Assembly: GCF_000422625.1 (NCBI RefSeq)
Contig: NZ_AUGK01000019.1
Span: forward strand, 1-43,896
From: Adlercreutzia mucosicola DSM 19490
GTDB taxonomy: Bacteria > Actinomycetota > Coriobacteriia > Coriobacteriales > Eggerthellaceae
DNA length: 43,896 bases
Direction: 5' to 3'
The position numbers and the translations under genes are program-made. Shown one piece after another: positions 22,312 through 30,649 of this stretch; within the stretch, counting starts at the first letter, position 1, and every line of letters starts with the position of its first letter. The notes under the pieces are model-generated. The model ran no database searches, was not told where the DNA came from, and saw nothing but the letters and a program-made list of their open reading frames with translations.

Positions 22312-23787
22312 TTAGGCCCCGTGGCGGGCGGAACGGCGGAAGGTGCGCTTGCGCAGGAAGGAGCCGGGGGGCACGGGGCCGTCCACCGCGATCCGATACA
22401 GGTTGCAGGACCGGTTGGCCGCAGCGGCCGGCTCCCAGTCGGCGGCGGTGGCGCGGGCGAGGGCCTCTTCCACCGTGGCGGGCGCGTCCTCGTCGTGGTT
22501 GTCGGGACCGAAGGTGGAAAGCCAGCAGAGGTCGCGTACGGCCACAGCGCGTGTCGGCTCATGGGGCGCGAGGATTTCCAGCTCGTCGCGTTCCGCGAAC
22601 TGGTTGCGGCAGAGGACGTACAGGTAACGGGCGTCCTCCTCTGCCGAGTGGCGCGGGCGCGGCCCTTGGCCCGCAACTGCCCCCGACCCTTCCCCGCAGG
22701 CAGGCGCGCAGGCCACCACATCGGCCACGTGCATGGTCTCCTGCTCGTAGCCGTCATAGGCGCAGGCCTGCTCGGCCTCGTCGAAGTAGAAGCCCGTGCC
22801 GTAGGGGCGGTGGGACACGGCCGCAAGCTCGGCGGCCACGGCCTCGGACGGCTCGCCATCGAGCACACGGCGGTAGGCCCCCACCACCGTGGCCACGTAG
22901 AAGGCCTTCTTGTTGCGCCCCTCGATTTTGATGGAATCCACGCCCGCACCGGCCAAAGCCCGCAGGTGGGCGAGCATGTTTAGGTCCTTCGCGTTCATGA
23001 TGAAGGCGCCGCGCCCGTCCTCTTCTATGGGGAAGAACTCGCCGGGGCGCTTCTCCTCCTCCAGCAGGAATTCTGGCACGGGCTGCGGATTCTCCGAAAC
23101 CGGCCCCGCACCGGCATTCTCCGCCGCCAGAGCGTCCGGGCCCGCCGTGCCCAGCGAGTAGCTCCAACGGCAGGGCTGGGTGCAGTGGCCCTTGTTGCCG
23201 GATCGGCCCGTGAGGTAGCTGCTGATGAGGCAGCGGCCCGACACGGCCATGCACATGGCACCGTGGGCGAAGGCCTCGATCTCCAGCTCGGGCGGCGCAT
23301 CTTGGCGCAAGCGGGCGATGTCGGCCAAGCTCATCTCGCGGGCGCACACCACGCGGCTCGCCCCCAGGCTGTGCCACACCCGGGCCGCCGCGCCGTTGGC
23401 CACCGAGGCCTGGGTGCTCACGTGACGCTCCACCCGCGGCGCCACCTCGCCGGCCACGGCGAAGGCGCCCAAGTCCCCGATGATGAAGGCGTCCACCCCG
23501 GCCGCATCCAGGGAGCGAAAGAACGCCGGCAAGCCGTCGATGTCGTCCGGATGCATGAGGATATTGCAGGTGACGTGCACCTTCACACCGTGCTCATGGG
23601 CATAGGCCACCGCTGCGGGAATCTCGTCCAGGGCGAAGTTCGCCGCCCGGGCCCGCATACCGAACCGGTCGGCCGCCAGATACACCGCATCGGCCCCGAA
23701 GGCCACCGCGGCCCGCAGCTGTTCCATCCCACCGGCAGGCGCGAGCAGTTCCATCGGAATGGACGGCAACGGACATTGGGCAGACAC
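22312..23787 (-). CDS. U32-family protein, short form (TrhP-like)
   Basis: 491 residues. It begins MELLAPAGGMEQLRAAVA at residue 12 and contains ADAVYLAADRFGMRARAANF, HVTCNILMH and the Cys cluster AMCMAVSGRCLISSY followed by KGHCTQPCRWSY, which are probable metal ligands. The size and order match TrhP-type members that take part in 5-hydroxyuridine formation at the tRNA wobble position; that role is by family, not shown here. A low-complexity insert lies around residues 205-245. The GTG at 23787 has GAGG five bases upstream. It is a paralogue of the 867-residue protein at 4087-6690. Confidence 0.85.
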   Translation of the reverse strand: MSAQCPLPSIPMELLAPAGGMEQLRAAVAFGADAVYLAADRFGMRARAANFALDEIPAAVAYAHEHGVKVHVTCNILMHPDDIDGLPAFFRSLDAAGVDAFIIGDLGAFAVAGEVAPRVERHVSTQASVANGAAARVWHSLGASRVVCAREMSLADIARLRQDAPPELEIEAFAHGAMCMAVSGRCLISSYLTGRSGNKGHCTQPCRWSYSLGTAGPDALAAENAGAGPVSENPQPVPEFLLEEEKRPGEFFPIEEDGRGAFIMNAKDLNMLAHLRALAGAGVDSIKIEGRNKKAFYVATVVGAYRRVLDGEPSEAVAAELAAVSHRPYGTGFYFDEAEQACAYDGYEQETMHVADVVACAPACGEGSGAVAGQGPRPRHSAEEDARYLYVLCRNQFAERDELEILAPHEPTRAVAVRDLCWLSTFGPDNHDEDAPATVEEALARATAADWEPAAAANRSCNLYRIAVDGPVPPGSFLRKRTFRRSARHGA

Positions 23788-23854
23788 GGGAACCTCGCTT
23801 CGTCACGGAAAAACAGAGGCTCCCATTATAGAAGATGGCTGCAAACCCCTTCGC

Positions 23855-23892
23855 AAAACGGGTCAACGGGATAGAATGGGCAGAGGTTGACC
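23855..23892 (+). promoter_or_regulatory. tetR promoter with operator-like inverted repeat
   Basis: AAAACGGGTCAACGG (23855-23869) is followed by the -10-like TAGAAT (23872-23877). GGTCAAC (23861-23867) and GTTGACC (23886-23892) form an inverted repeat that spans the -10. The same 15 bases occur in the ABC-operon promoter. The predicted leader is about 180 bases and contains two small hairpins (near 23948-23965 and 24004-24018). Confidence 0.55.
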
Positions 23893-24063
23893 GGCGGGTC
23901 AAGCAAGAAAACCCCCGCGGGCGCGAGGCGGATACGGTCTCTCTCGTAGCGCAGGCTGCGCCTGCATCTCAACCAAGGCGCCCCATCAGTACCTGTTGAT
24001 TACGCGGGCACAGCCCGCACTACGGTGCATGCCCTCACCGTAAGACGCAAGAAGGAGGCGACC

Positions 24064-24744
24064 ATGGCCCGAAACGCAATCGAAGGTGACCGGCACGGCG
24101 ACTTCGACGCACTGCCAGTCGAGCGGCAGGAAACCATCATGCGGGCGTCCATCGAGGGCTTCGGCCGCCACGACTACAAAGGGGCCTCCACCGAGGAGAT
24201 CGCGCGACGGGCCGGCATGTCCAAAGGGCTTCTGTTCTTCTACTTCCGCAACAAGAGCTCCCTGTACGTGCGCACCCTGGATTACCTGATGGAGCGGGCC
24301 GTGGACTGGGTGGTGGACGACGAGTTCCGCGCCATCGACGACTTCTTCGACCTGCTGGAGTACGCCGGGGCGCAGAAGCTGGCCCTCATGGGACGGTGGC
24401 CCTGGGTCTTCGAGTTCTCGCTGCGGGCCTTCTACGCCGATCACCGGGATATTCGCGAAACGGTGGCGAAGTGGATGACCCGGCAGGTGGACATCTTGTA
24501 CGACCAGTTCATGGCGAACGTGGACTTCACACGGTTCCGCGACGGGGTGGACCCGCGCGAGGTGCTGGACATGCTCATCATGATGGGCGACGGCTATTTG
24601 CACCAGCACCTCTCCAGCCGCGAGCCCATCGACGTGGCCGCTTTCCAGGCCGCCTACCACCAGTGGTGCGCCATCATGCGCCACTGGGCCTACAAGCCGG
24701 AATATCTGGATGGAAGAGGTGGGGACCGGAAGCACACTTCGTAG
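24064..24744 (+). CDS. TetR-family transcriptional regulator
   Basis: 226 residues. The N-terminal DNA-binding domain has a clear helix-turn-helix (residues 41-62, ASTEEIARRAGMSKGLLFFY) followed by FRNKSSLY. The rest is the helical ligand-binding and dimer domain, which I cannot assign to a ligand. The ATG at 24064 follows AAGGAGG; a start 13 codons earlier lacks a good site. It is convergent with the ABC-exporter genes and shares a promoter element with them, so it probably represses both itself and the exporter. The TAG stop lies within an intergenic repeat. Confidence 0.93.
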   Translation: MARNAIEGDRHGDFDALPVERQETIMRASIEGFGRHDYKGASTEEIARRAGMSKGLLFFYFRNKSSLYVRTLDYLMERAVDWVVDDEFRAIDDFFDLLEYAGAQKLALMGRWPWVFEFSLRAFYADHRDIRETVAKWMTRQVDILYDQFMANVDFTRFRDGVDPREVLDMLIMMGDGYLHQHLSSREPIDVAAFQAAYHQWCAIMRHWAYKPEYLDGRGGDRKHTS

Positions 24745-24841
24745 GGGCGAGCTCCCGCTCGCCCGTGGGCCCGGGATTGCCGGCGCTTCGCGATAGCTCG
24801 GCGAGCTTCGGGGACGAGGGCGACCAGGAGGTCGCCCCTAC
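24741..24841. repeat. GTAGGGGCGA-type intergenic repeat
   Basis: Outer arms GTAGGGGCGA (24741-24750) and TCGCCCCTAC (24832-24841) are complementary. Two inner hairpins follow (GGCGAG-CTCCCG-CTCGCC, 24746-24763; GGGCGACC-AGGA-GGTCGCCC, 24819-24838). It lies between convergent genes and supplies the tetR stop codon. Confidence 0.7.
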
Positions 24842-24859
24842 GGGTGCGGCTGCAACTCC

Positions 24860-25657
24860 CTATAGGCTGAAATCGCGGCGGCAGAAGCGGGCGACGCCTA
24901 GGGCGAACAGGGCCGCGGCGACCACACCGAGGACGACGGCGCCGGCGACAGCTCCCCCATCGGCCGCCGCCAGGCCGTAGGCGTCGTAGAGCGCCAGCGG
25001 CGAGAGGTCGGCGACCCACGCGAGGCCCTTCCCCACCGCGCCGGCCGTGCCCATGAGCAGGAACACCGCACACGCCCCGGCACCGCCCCACAGCGCCAGG
25101 CCCGTATGCTGGAAGCAGCAGGCCGAGGCGAAGCAGAGGGCAGCCACGAACAGGCCGAGAGCCACCAGCCCCGCATTGGCCCGGGCGAGGGCCGCGCCGT
25201 CCAACTCTCCGGGGAACAGCGCCTCGCAGGCAATCACTTCCGCGCCCCACGACAGGCCCACGACAATGGCCACCGCCGCCACTTCCACCGCCACGAAGGT
25301 GAGCGCGAGGGACAGCCGCGAGCGGGGCGCGGCGAGCAGCCACGCGAGCGACCCGTCGCGCACCGGCCCCACCACGAGGCGCTGGGCCAGGTAGGCCGCC
25401 ATGAGCACGAGGGTGCCGGTGAACAAGAAGCCGTACAGGTAGTTCAGCAGGAAGTCGAGCAGCGTCGCGGAGGGGTTCGCCATGCCGAAGGCCTCGAAGA
25501 GCTCGGGCATGGCCGCCTGCATGAGCTGGATGCTCTCGTTCACCTCGGGGTCGTACAGATACGCCACCATGGCGATGTAGAACGCGAGCACGACCACGAT
25601 GGCCGCCATCACGGCCGCCGCGCTGCGCAGGCTACGCTTGAACAACGTCGCGCTCAT
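24860..25657 (-). CDS. ABC-2 type transporter permease
   Basis: 265 residues. An integral membrane protein with about six hydrophobic segments (first at about 13-35, AVMAAIVVVLAFYIAMVAYL; others near 70-90, 110-135, 155-175, 180-205 and 230-250). Segment order and the loop between helices 1 and 2 match ABC-2 exporter permeases. It overlaps the ATPase gene by 4 bases (ATGA), so the two are translationally coupled and form one exporter. The substrate is unknown; TetR control would fit a toxic compound or drug. Confidence 0.88.
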   Translation of the reverse strand: MSATLFKRSLRSAAAVMAAIVVVLAFYIAMVAYLYDPEVNESIQLMQAAMPELFEAFGMANPSATLLDFLLNYLYGFLFTGTLVLMAAYLAQRLVVGPVRDGSLAWLLAAPRSRLSLALTFVAVEVAAVAIVVGLSWGAEVIACEALFPGELDGAALARANAGLVALGLFVAALCFASACCFQHTGLALWGGAGACAVFLLMGTAGAVGKGLAWVADLSPLALYDAYGLAAADGGAVAGAVVLGVVAAALFALGVARFCRRDFSL

Positions 25658-26469
25658 CGGACACCCCCTCTCTCCGACGAGGCTGGGGAACGCCCCAGGT
25701 CGACGGAGTCAGACGGCGCGGCGGAGCGATTCCCGGCGGCGCGCCCTTCCGCGGCATCGCCCCAGCGGCGGCGCAGCGCCTCGGCGCCGTACAGGTGCTC
25801 CAAGGTGGCATCCAGGGTGAGATCAGCCGCGCAGGCCTCGGACGTCAGGCGCCCCGAGCGCACGAACAGCGCCCGATCGCAGGTGCCCTCCACCTCGCCG
25901 AGCACGTGCGACGACAGCAGGATGGTGGCGCCCCGGCGCTTCTCGGCCCGCACCAGCTCCACGAAGCGGCGCTGCATGAGCAGGTCGAGGCCGCTCGTGG
26001 GCTCGTCGAGCAGCAGCACCGCCGGCCCGTGCATGAACGCCGCCACGATGCCCACCTTCTGCCGCGTGCCCTTCGACATGGCCCGCAGCTTGGCCGACGG
26101 GTCCAGCTCGAAGTAGTCGATGAGCGCGTTGGCGCGGCAAGGCAGCGCGGTGCCCCGCATGCCCGCCACGAAGGCCAAAAAGGAGCGGCCGGTCATGTCG
26201 CCCGGCAGGGCCAGCTCGCCGGGTAGGTAGCCCACCTCGCGCTGAATGGCCGCCCGATCGGCGAAGCACGGGCGGCCGCCGAGGATCGCCCGGCCGCCAT
26301 CGGCCCGCACAAACCCCATGAGCAGGCGCATGGTGACGGACTTCCCCGCCCCGTTCGCGCCGAGGAAGCCCACGACCTCCCCGCGGCCCACGGCGAAGGA
26401 CAGGTCGAACACCCCGCGTCCGCCCCCGTAGTCCTTCGTGACCCGCTCCAGCTGAATAACCGGCTCCAT
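25654..26469 (-). CDS. ABC transporter ATP-binding protein
   Basis: 271 residues. Walker A GANGAGKS at residues 37-44, a Q-loop region EVGYLPGELALPG, the signature segment MSKGTRQKVG in place of the usual LSGGQ, Walker B LLLDEPTSGLD and the switch His in LLSSHV. The MSKG-type signature is common in exporters of the CcmA/ABC-2 class. The C-terminal 45 residues are a variable tail. I chose the ATG at 26469 (AAGGAG just upstream); the ATG three bases earlier is nearly as good. First gene of the TetR-linked exporter operon. Confidence 0.93.
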   Translation of the reverse strand: MEPVIQLERVTKDYGGGRGVFDLSFAVGRGEVVGFLGANGAGKSVTMRLLMGFVRADGGRAILGGRPCFADRAAIQREVGYLPGELALPGDMTGRSFLAFVAGMRGTALPCRANALIDYFELDPSAKLRAMSKGTRQKVGIVAAFMHGPAVLLLDEPTSGLDLLMQRRFVELVRAEKRRGATILLSSHVLGEVEGTCDRALFVRSGRLTSEACAADLTLDATLEHLYGAEALRRRWGDAAEGRAAGNRSAAPSDSVDLGRSPASSERGGVR

Positions 26470-26493
26470 CATGCTCCTTCCGCCGTTTTCCAA

Positions 26494-26527
26494 GATCAAC
26501 ACCTACTCTACGCCGTTGACCCGTTTT
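26494..26527 (-). promoter_or_regulatory. ABC-exporter promoter with shared operator-like sequence
   Basis: Minus strand AAAACGGGTCAACGG (26527-26513) followed by TAGAGT (26510-26505) as a -10, with GGTCAAC (26521-26515) and GTTGATC (26500-26494) as an inverted repeat. The first 15 bases are identical to the tetR promoter segment at 23855-23869. Predicted leader about 29 bases. Confidence 0.6.
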
Positions 26528-26551
26528 CAGAAGGGGCTCTTTCGCGATGTC

Positions 26552-28111
26552 CTACCCCTCGTAGCTCACGCGGGCGCCCTGGGGGGTGTCCTCGATGGTG
26601 AAGTCGAGGGCGGCTAGGCCGTCGCGGACGCCGTCGGCCACGGCCCACCTCTTCTCGGCACGGGCGGTGGCGCGGGCCTCGAGCAGATGGGCCACGGCGA
26701 CCTCCGGATCGTCGCCGTCGTAGCCGGCCAGGTCGGCGGCCAGGGCCACCACCTCCACGGGATAGGCCGCACCTTCCTCGGCGGCGGCCACGTCGATGCC
26801 GAGCACGTCCATGAGCTCGACGATGGCATCCCGGGCGGCGCGGCCGGCCGCAGCCTCCTCGGCCGCCAGCACGGTTGCATCGGCCACAAGGGCGTTCACA
26901 TCGCTCACGAAGGAGAAGATCTCACCCAGGGCCGCCGGGGCATTGAAGTCGTCGTCCATGGCCTCGGTGAAGTTGGCTCGCAGCACGGCCACGCGATCGG
27001 TCAGCGCCGCCGCATCCAGCACGGCCGAAAGCTCGCCCTCGGCGGTTTCCGGGGCCAGGGCCGCCTCGCCGCGGGGCGTGCCCGCCTCCAGCAGCCAGTC
27101 GAGGGCGCGCACGGCGTTCTCGATGCGCGTGAGGGCCGCGTCGGCCTCGTTCACGCGCTGCTCGCCGAACACAAGCGGGCTGCGGTAGTGGCTCTGCAGC
27201 ATGAGCATGCGCAGGGCCGCCGGGCGCACCTGCTCCAGCACCTCGTGCAGCAGCAGGAAGTTGTTCAGCGACTTCGACATCTTCTCGGTCTCGCCGGTCT
27301 CGGCGTTGGCGATCTGCAACATGCCAGAGTGCATCCAGTAGTTGGCAAAGGTGCTGTCGCAGGCGCACTCGGACTGGGCGCGCTCGTTCTCGTGGTGCGG
27401 GAACACCAGATCAGCCCCGCCACCGTGAATGTCGAAGGGCAGGCCCAGGTACTTCTCGGACATGGCCGAGCACTCGATGTGCCAACCGGGGCGACCCGCG
27501 CCCCAGGGAGAGGGCCAGGCCGGTTCGCCGGGCTTGGCCGCCTTCCACAGGGCGAAGTCCAGCTCGTCGCGCTTGCGATCCTCCAGGCCCTGGCCGTCGG
27601 CTCGCAGCTCGCGGTGACCGCTTTCCGCCTCGTCCACGTCGCGGCCCGAAAGCTGCCCGTAGCCCGGGTAGGAGCGCACATCGAAGTACACGTCGCCCTC
27701 GGCCGCATAGGCATGTCCGCGCTCGATGAGGCGCTCGATGAGCGCGATCATGGTATCGATCTCTTCGGTGGCCTTCGGGCGAATGTCGGGGTCCTGTACG
27801 CCGGCGGCCCGCATATCCTCGATGAACAGGCGCGTGTACTCCTCGGCCACCTCGGCGGCGGTGCGGTCTTCCTCGCCGGCGCGCTTGATGATCTTGTCGT
27901 CCACGTCGGTCACGTTCTGCACGAAGGTGACCTCGAAGCCGCGCCATGCCAGGTAGCGGCGGATCATATCGAAGGAGATGAAGGTGCGCGCATTGCCGAT
28001 GTGAATGCGGTTGTACACCGTGGGGCCGCACACGTACATGGCCACCTTCCCCGGCTTTACCGGCTCGAAATCCACTTTCTGGCGCAGACGCGTATCGTAC
28101 AGCTTAATCAT
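26552..28111 (-). CDS. cysS: Cysteine--tRNA ligase
   Basis: 519 residues, slightly longer than the common 460-480. A class I synthetase charging tRNA-Cys. The HIGH-type motif is HIGN in CGPTVYNRIHIGNARTF. Zinc-binding Cys/His residues are seen in CGPT, HIECSAM and FPHHENERAQSEC; KMSKS is in EKMSKSLNNF. The extra length is partly in an Ala-rich helical C-terminal region. The ATG at 28111 follows GGAGC with good spacing. The gene has a likely promoter 40 bases upstream and lies below the alarmone synthetase gene. Confidence 0.97.
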   Translation of the reverse strand: MIKLYDTRLRQKVDFEPVKPGKVAMYVCGPTVYNRIHIGNARTFISFDMIRRYLAWRGFEVTFVQNVTDVDDKIIKRAGEEDRTAAEVAEEYTRLFIEDMRAAGVQDPDIRPKATEEIDTMIALIERLIERGHAYAAEGDVYFDVRSYPGYGQLSGRDVDEAESGHRELRADGQGLEDRKRDELDFALWKAAKPGEPAWPSPWGAGRPGWHIECSAMSEKYLGLPFDIHGGGADLVFPHHENERAQSECACDSTFANYWMHSGMLQIANAETGETEKMSKSLNNFLLLHEVLEQVRPAALRMLMLQSHYRSPLVFGEQRVNEADAALTRIENAVRALDWLLEAGTPRGEAALAPETAEGELSAVLDAAALTDRVAVLRANFTEAMDDDFNAPAALGEIFSFVSDVNALVADATVLAAEEAAAGRAARDAIVELMDVLGIDVAAAEEGAAYPVEVVALAADLAGYDGDDPEVAVAHLLEARATARAEKRWAVADGVRDGLAALDFTIEDTPQGARVSYEG

Positions 28112-28146
28112 GAATGAGCTCCTTAAGCGAACTAGCAAGTAGGAGC

Positions 28147-28158
28147 ATTGTAGCGCAA
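28147..28158 (-). promoter_or_regulatory. Probable cysS promoter (extended -10)
   Basis: Minus strand TTGCGCTACAAT fits TGnGnTAnnnT, as for the tyrS promoter. The predicted start lies about 29 bases before the cysS ATG. The -35 position (CTGTGG) is weak. Confidence 0.45.
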
Positions 28159-28194
28159 CCCCAACACCGCCACAGGCGCAGGGCCGGAAAGGAA

Positions 28195-28965
28195 CTACTT
28201 CTCCCCGTCGTCGAGGTAGTTGCGCAGGGCCTGCATGCGGGCGTCCAAATCGGCGGCAGCGTCGGCCAAGTCGGCCAGCTCCGCGGCCACGGCGGCGGCC
28301 TCTTCCTCGGACAGATCCTTCTTGTAGCGCAGCTGGTGCTCCAGCGAGGCCCAGAAGTTCATGGAGATGGTGCGCAGCTGCACCTCCACCTTCACGCAGC
28401 GCTTCTCATGCTCTAGGAAGATAGGCACCTCGATGATGAGGTGCAGGCTGCGGTACCCGCTCGGCTTCGGAGCGGCCACGTAGTCGCGACGCTCGATGAG
28501 CACCACGTCATCCTGGGCCAACAGCGATTCGGCCAGGGCGAACATATCCTCGGGGAAGGTGCACACCACACGCACGCCAGCCACGTCGAAGATGTTCTGC
28601 TCGATGGAGTCCACCGACATGGGGAACCCCTTGCGCACGAGCTTCTTCGCCAGGCTATCGGTGCTCTTCAAGCGCGACTTGATGGACTCGATGGGATTGC
28701 GGTCGTGCTGCAGGCCGAACTCGGCGTCCAGCACGCGGAACTTCGTCTCCACCTCCATCATGGCGCATTCGTAGTAGGTCATGAGCCGCCGGTAGGGCGC
28801 GAAGTTGCGCTCGAGCATGGCGGAGAACTCGTCGCTGCCGGCGAGGCGCGCGAGCATTTGGTTCGCCAGCTCCTCGCGGTGCTCGTGCAGGGTGTCGAGC
28901 GCGCTCTGGCCCTCGCGCAGGCGCACCACCGCATGATTGAAGACCCGTTCGGCCCGCTTCGCCAT
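28195..28965 (-). CDS. Small alarmone synthetase ((p)ppGpp synthetase, RelA/SpoT domain)
   Basis: 256 residues. It makes ppGpp or pppGpp from ATP and GDP/GTP as a stress signal. Only the synthetase domain is present; the hydrolase, TGS and ACT domains of full-length RelA/SpoT are missing, as in the RelQ/RelP class. Visible motifs: SIKSRLKSTDSLAKKLVRKG, FDVAGVRVVC, RRDYVAAPKPSGYRSLH and KVEVQLRT. The Ala/Asp/Glu-rich C-terminal helix may form the oligomer contact, as in RelQ. The ATG at 28965 follows GGGAAGGGAG. It stands between cysS and an anti-sigma gene, separated from the latter by a strong terminator. Confidence 0.93.
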   Translation of the reverse strand: MAKRAERVFNHAVVRLREGQSALDTLHEHREELANQMLARLAGSDEFSAMLERNFAPYRRLMTYYECAMMEVETKFRVLDAEFGLQHDRNPIESIKSRLKSTDSLAKKLVRKGFPMSVDSIEQNIFDVAGVRVVCTFPEDMFALAESLLAQDDVVLIERRDYVAAPKPSGYRSLHLIIEVPIFLEHEKRCVKVEVQLRTISMNFWASLEHQLRYKKDLSEEEAAAVAAELADLADAAADLDARMQALRNYLDDGEK

Positions 28966-29003
28966 GGTGTTTCTCCCTTCCCCGCTTGGGGCTTACGACC
29001 CCA

Positions 29004-29043
29004 CAAAAATCTCCCGCACCCGATGATCCGGGTGCGGGAGATT
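29004..29043 (-). terminator. Rho-independent terminator of the second sigma/anti-sigma operon
   Basis: Minus strand stem AATCTCCCGCACCC / GGGTGCGGGAGATT (14 bases, perfect) with an 8-base loop, followed by TTTTTGTGG. It ends the operon at 29075-30338. Confidence 0.9.
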
Positions 29044-29074
29044 ATAGCCGACCCATGCCGTCGGGCACCGAATT

Positions 29075-29767
29075 CTACTGGGCCTCCACGCTCGCGGCGG
29101 GGGACGCCTCGGCGGAAGTGCCGAGCGCCGCGGCCTCCGTCTGAACGTTCACGTGCCAGTTGCCCGGCTCGCCGCTCACCTGGTAGACATAGGTGGCGCC
29201 GTCCATCTCGAAGGTGCCGGTCGCTGCGCCCTGGGCCTTGATCTGATCGGTGATGTCGATGGGCTCTGTCTGGGAGCCGTCGCCGGGCACCAGGAGCACG
29301 TGGCCGTCGTCGGATTCCAACACCATGCCCCCGGTCGCACCGTCGGCCGCATCGGCGCCCTCGGCGGTGTAGTCCTTGATCTCATAAGCCATGTTCGAGA
29401 AATCGCCGTCTTCGGCGCTCATGGTCATGGCGATGTCGCCCCCTTCGCCAACGGCGTCCTCCACCGTGTACTCGACGGTGCCCACAGTGACATCGCCTTG
29501 CTGGCTCATCTGCACGTCCATTTCCACCGGCTCGCCGTTCACCCACACGGTGGCCTTCTCCACCCAGGTCTCGCCCGTGGCGGCATAGCACACGCCATTC
29601 GTCACCACGAACACACCGAGCAGACCGGCACAGGTCGCCGTGGCCAATCGCAGCGCAACTCCGCGCTTCTTCGTCTTCTCCATAGGAATGCCCTTTACCT
29701 TTCCGATGAGGTCAGCAGAGGCATGGACCTCGCCCATCATGGCTTTGTACTGGCTGGCATTGCTCAT
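29075..29767 (-). CDS. Probable membrane-bound anti-sigma factor partner of the adjacent ECF sigma factor
   Basis: 230 residues. A short cytoplasmic N-terminus (MSNASQYKAMMGEVHASADL), one membrane helix (about 39-61, ALRLATATCAGLLGVFVV) and a large external region with beta-rich repeats (TVEYTVEDAVGEGGDIAMTM). No zinc-binding anti-sigma motif is seen, so the assignment rests on layout: it overlaps the sigma gene by 56 bases and has AAGGAGG nine bases before its ATG. The outer part could sense an envelope signal. The ligand is unknown. It could also be a plain membrane protein regulated by the sigma factor. Confidence 0.65.
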   Translation of the reverse strand: MSNASQYKAMMGEVHASADLIGKVKGIPMEKTKKRGVALRLATATCAGLLGVFVVTNGVCYAATGETWVEKATVWVNGEPVEMDVQMSQQGDVTVGTVEYTVEDAVGEGGDIAMTMSAEDGDFSNMAYEIKDYTAEGADAADGATGGMVLESDDGHVLLVPGDGSQTEPIDITDQIKAQGAATGTFEMDGATYVYQVSGEPGNWHVNVQTEAAALGTSAEASPAASVEAQ

Positions 29768-30338
29768 CGTCCCATGCCTCCTTCAACGTTTGCTTGAGTA
29801 GTTTTCGTGCACGGACAAGACGGGTGCGCACCGTGGGCTCCTTAATGCCAAGCACCGCGGCTATCTCGCGGGTGCCCATGTCCTCGAAGTAGAACAGGTG
29901 CACCACGATGCGGCACTTCTCGGGAAGCTCGCCGAGGGCTGCATAGAGCCGCTCGTGGGCGGGCTCCGAGAACGCCGGCTCCTCATAGGGCGGCGTATCG
30001 GCGTCGCCCACCTCGCGCAGCTCTACGCGACGGTGCCACAGCGTGCGCCAGAGATTGCGGCACTCGTTCACCGTCACGCGGATGAGCCACGCCCGCAAGC
30101 GTTCGTCAGTCGCCGCATTAGAGGCAGCGGAACAGCTGCCGCGCAGAGACCGATCACCATCGGTTTGCTCGGCGGCCGCAGCACGTCCGAGCCACTCCGG
30201 CGGTTTCTCGTACAGCTTCAGAAACACCGCCTGCACGACATCGTCGGCATCGGCACCCCGCCGCGTCTGGTTGAGCGCGATGCGATACACCATGTCGGCG
30301 TAAGCATCCACAATAGCTCTGAGCTGGCGGTTCTCCAC
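29712..30338 (-). CDS. ECF-family RNA polymerase sigma factor
   Basis: 208 residues. Region 2: YADMVYRIALNQTRRGADADDVVQAVFLKLYE, with the region 2.4-like RLRAWLIRVTVNECRNLWR. Region 4: LPEKCRIVVHLFYFEDM, TREIAAVLGIKEPTVRTRLVRARKLLK. A Ser/Ala-rich insert of about 25 residues sits between 2.2 and 2.3/2.4 (about residues 54-78). The GTG at 30338 has AGAGGG eight bases upstream. The C-terminus LKEAWDDEQ is encoded by the ribosome-binding site of the next gene, the same design as in the other sigma/anti-sigma locus. An autoregulated promoter is likely, but I could not define it. Confidence 0.9.
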   Translation of the reverse strand: MENRQLRAIVDAYADMVYRIALNQTRRGADADDVVQAVFLKLYEKPPEWLGRAAAAEQTDGDRSLRGSCSAASNAATDERLRAWLIRVTVNECRNLWRTLWHRRVELREVGDADTPPYEEPAFSEPAHERLYAALGELPEKCRIVVHLFYFEDMGTREIAAVLGIKEPTVRTRLVRARKLLKQTLKEAWDDEQCQPVQSHDGRGPCLC

Positions 30339-30511
30339 GTCATTTCCCTCTTGTCCGTCTGCAGGAGCGCCGCCCTTCCCGCGCTAGCAGTCGAGAAGAG
30401 AGGCACCTCTGCGTGAAAGGCCCTTCAAGGGTAATACGCATAAGGCGGCGGAAATGTGCGGTTGTGGGAAAATTTTTCCGAGATGCGCGTCAAATGGTCC
30501 GCGCCGAGGGC

Positions 30512-30649
30512 CTAGAGTTCGAATTCCTCGAGCAGGGCATCGCGGCAGACTCTATCGTCGGCAGCGCGAAGAAGATCGTCGAGCCGCCCAGCAGCAGACA
30601 GGCGCTGCGCCAAGGCGAGCCAGCGCGAACCCCCTACCCCGTCCGACAC
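30512..30649 (-). CDS. Small ORF directly below ispF (putative)
   Basis: 45 codons starting with a GTG that overlaps the end of ispF by 16 bases: MSDGVGGSRWLALAQRLSAA, then GRLDDLLRAADDRV and ALLEEFEL-stop. The protein would be acidic and helical, and its codons are GC-rich in the third position, as in neighbouring genes. No ribosome-binding site stands out, and I know no family. It may be a small coupled gene or an unannotated remnant. The opposite-strand frame over the same bases looks less likely. Confidence 0.35.
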   Translation of the reverse strand: MSDGVGGSRWLALAQRLSAAGRLDDLLRAADDRVCRDALLEEFEL

